Assembly (NCBI GenBank): GCA_905221605.1
Contig: CAJNDS010002562.1
Coordinates: forward strand, 1 to 60,000
Source of the DNA: Symbiodinium natans
Lineage: Eukaryota > Sar > Dinophyceae > Suessiales > Symbiodiniaceae
Reading direction: 5' to 3'
DNA: 60,000 nt
Shown here: one piece after another, positions 56,781 through 59,700 of the stretch
Numbering within the stretch: the stretch's first letter is position 1
Layout of the letters: each line of letters opens with the position of its first letter
Notes under the pieces: model-generated
What the model saw: the letters and a program-made list of their open reading frames with translations, nothing else
What the model was told of the DNA's origin: nothing
The model's database searches: none
Position numbers and translations under genes: made by a program

Positions 56781-59700
56781 GGTGGTTTAGGGTTTAGGGG
56801 GTTTAGGGGGTTTAGGGTTTAGGGTTCAGGGTTCAGGGTTTAGGGTTTAGGGTTTAGGGTTTAGGGTTTAGGGCTTAGGGTTCTTTAGGGTTTTTGGGTT
56901 TAGGGCTTGGGGTTCAGGGTTTGAGCTTTGGTTTCTCGTTTAGGGTTTAGGTTTAGGGTTTAGGATTAGGGTTTAGGGTTTTGGTTTTAGGGTTTCGGGT
57001 TTTAGGGTTTAGGGGCCGTTAAGGGGTTTAGGGCCTGGGGTTCAGATTTTGGACAGTTATTCGTACTCCTTAGGGTTAAAAAAAAATTAGGTGTTTAGGG
57101 TTTAGGGCTGTTTAGGGGTTCGGGGCTTGGGGTTCGGGGTTACTTGTCAGTAACACTTGTTGTGGTTGTTATGGTTCAAAACCAAATATTGATCACATGA
57201 AATGCCCCGTGTTCTGCTTCTCGTGTCAACCTTTAATTTCAGTTGTCTTCTATGTATACAATCATTTGGAACTTCGATTGTTCGAAGCGTTGCTCTTGAA
57301 CGTTGTTTTTGAGGCTTTCCTTCCCGTATACAGTTCAGGCAAGGCCTTGTGCATTTTGCGGCGACTGGAATATGCAGGGGAAGCCTCCGGAGGCGCCACT
57401 GCCTTACCTCCGGTGTCTCATGGCGCCCGGGGGAGGCCCCGTGCATTTTGCAGCGACTGGAAAATGCATTGCGGGAAGCCCCGCACTAGTAAGACATAAA
57501 ACAAACGATGCAATTTGCGGGGCACAAAAGACCCCCGATGCATTTTCCGGGGGCCCACAATTGCATAACAAGAAGCCTGGGGAGGGCCTCAATTGGGGAT
57601 GGATGCGCACTGGAGTCTTAACGTGATGTTTACTCGACGCTAAACGTGATGTTTTCTCGACCCTCGCATCATGGTTTCCCAACATATACGTGTGCTTTGA
57701 GGCAAGCTTGCGCGACAAAAAAGCGCCGGGTTGGGGGGGGGGTGGGGGAGCAGACACCCCCATCTGCACACACAATGCTGGCATCATGGTTTTCAAACAT
57801 ATACGTGTGCTTTGAAGCAAGCTTGCACGACTTAAAAAAGCCGGGGGTTGGCGCAGCCCCCCCCCACCCCATGTGCACACAATTGCTGGCATCATGGTTT
57901 TCCACCATATACATGTGCTTTGAAGCAAGCTTGCACGACTCAAAAAAGTGCACACACAATGCTGGCATCATGGTTTTCAAACATATACGTGTGCTTTGAA
58001 ACAAGCTTGCACGACTTTAAAAAGCGGGGAGGGACGCGGGCGAGCATGGGAGAACTTAACACAGAACGGGGGGCTTGCTGTCAACAGCACTTCCATCAGG
58101 GGTCTGTGGGCGAAGGCTAAAAAACAAGCGTTTTTGCACCGACACCTTTTCCAGCTTAAAAAATGCAGAAATGCTGCCCTTCTCAGGGGAATAGCAGCTG
58201 TAACAGAACAGAACGTCCACATGTCAAACATGCAATTCACGAATTCAACGCGCGACATTGCGCAAATCCGGGAATGTGCCAAGCCACAAAAGTACGCGCC
58301 TGCGCAGTCCAATGACGTTGCCCCGGATTCTACCCCATGTGGTGCGGGCAAACCAGCCCTTCTCACCGAGAATTTTCCCATTTCAGTGACCAGAATCTAA
58401 ATATGGGGGATATGGGAGCGAACCCAAAGAAACCGGTTCATTCAGTTGCCAGAACCTGTGAATATGAGAACCAACCCTAAACCGTCATAAGCTTCTTGGC
58501 AACAGCCCAGTCTCCAGTTGCGACGTCTCCTGGAGCACCACGCACCGGAAGCTCTCGTGAACCTATCAGCCACTCCGTCAGACAGGGTTTAGGCTTTAGG
58601 GTTGAGGGCTTAGGGTTTAGGATTTAGGGTTTAGGATTTCGGGTTTAGTGTTTGGAGGGCAGTTTGGGGGGTGACAGAAAGCCCCCACCTCCGTGAGCAT
58701 GTCTGCATCTCCCAGCGCAATTCGACACAGGTGCTTGCCGCCCATCGTCGTGTAGCCTGGGTAGCTGTGAAGGAACTTACGTTAAGCTGCCATGATAAGG
58801 CTTTTGGTTTAGGCTTTAGGGGGTCTTGTGCATGTACATTGCACAATATGGTGTCCTTATGATCGTCACTTCCAATAGGTGTCTCAACAGCAACCCAGTT
58901 GCTCATGTTGAGCATGTCATACAAAGAGCCGTGCACGACATCGAGGCCACGCATGACCAGAACATCTCCTGGCCGCACGAGCTGCAGGCTTTTGGTGTTT
59001 AGGTGCCGGGCTTTCAAGGCTTAACAGTCTCGACCACCGATGTAATGTGGGAGCTGACTGTCTAAATTACAGGTCCTTGAGGTCTCCATTCACCTATGCT
59101 CCTTGCAGCTTAGTGGTACCCAGGTTCCAAAAGGGTATGTCCTTCGGATCAGCTCCAGATGAGACACCCCGCACCCTAATTAAACCTCTGATAAGGCTGC
59201 CAGACGAACAGTCCTTGTTCCATCGACAGCGTGATCCTCTTCAGCAGGCTGAAAGCATAATGGTCCTTGCGTTGCTTTGAAGTTTGAACTTCACGCTTCA
59301 GCTGGCCCTGATATACGTTACTGCTCTTGCTGTTCGACCTCTAGCTCGAAACAACGCAACAAACCTGGCCGCAACCACGTCCATATGTTTGCACCAGCGC
59401 CATTTTGCTCGATCCCAGATGCCAAACATCCTTACACGTACCCTAAGATTGAAATCCCTGGCCAGGCTCAGAACGATCTTCTGCGAAGGTTGACCCCACC
59501 ATGATCTGTATTCGCCGCCCGCTGCGCGCCGCCGCGGTCTGGACCAGACCAATTGCAGCCTCCGTGCCGCCACTGCAGACAAGCCTGGGTTGCTGATAAG
59601 GGGCGTTTTAGGGCTAAGGGCTTCGGAGTTTATAATACACTTCAACAAAAACGTGGCCCCCTTCCTGTGGTAACTTGAAAGATGCCCCAGGAGCAGTAGA

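Noticed and set aside
58884-58981. 2-oxoglutarate dioxygenase fragment (PGDVL...HG)
   Set aside because: SLYDMLN and the surrounding exons assign it to RNF213.
59468-59572. CutC-like copper homeostasis exon (SGG...GRRIQIMVG)
   Set aside because: Neighbouring exons 1 and 3-7 fit RNF213 AAA+, and GSTFAED matches its GSSFP.D segment better.
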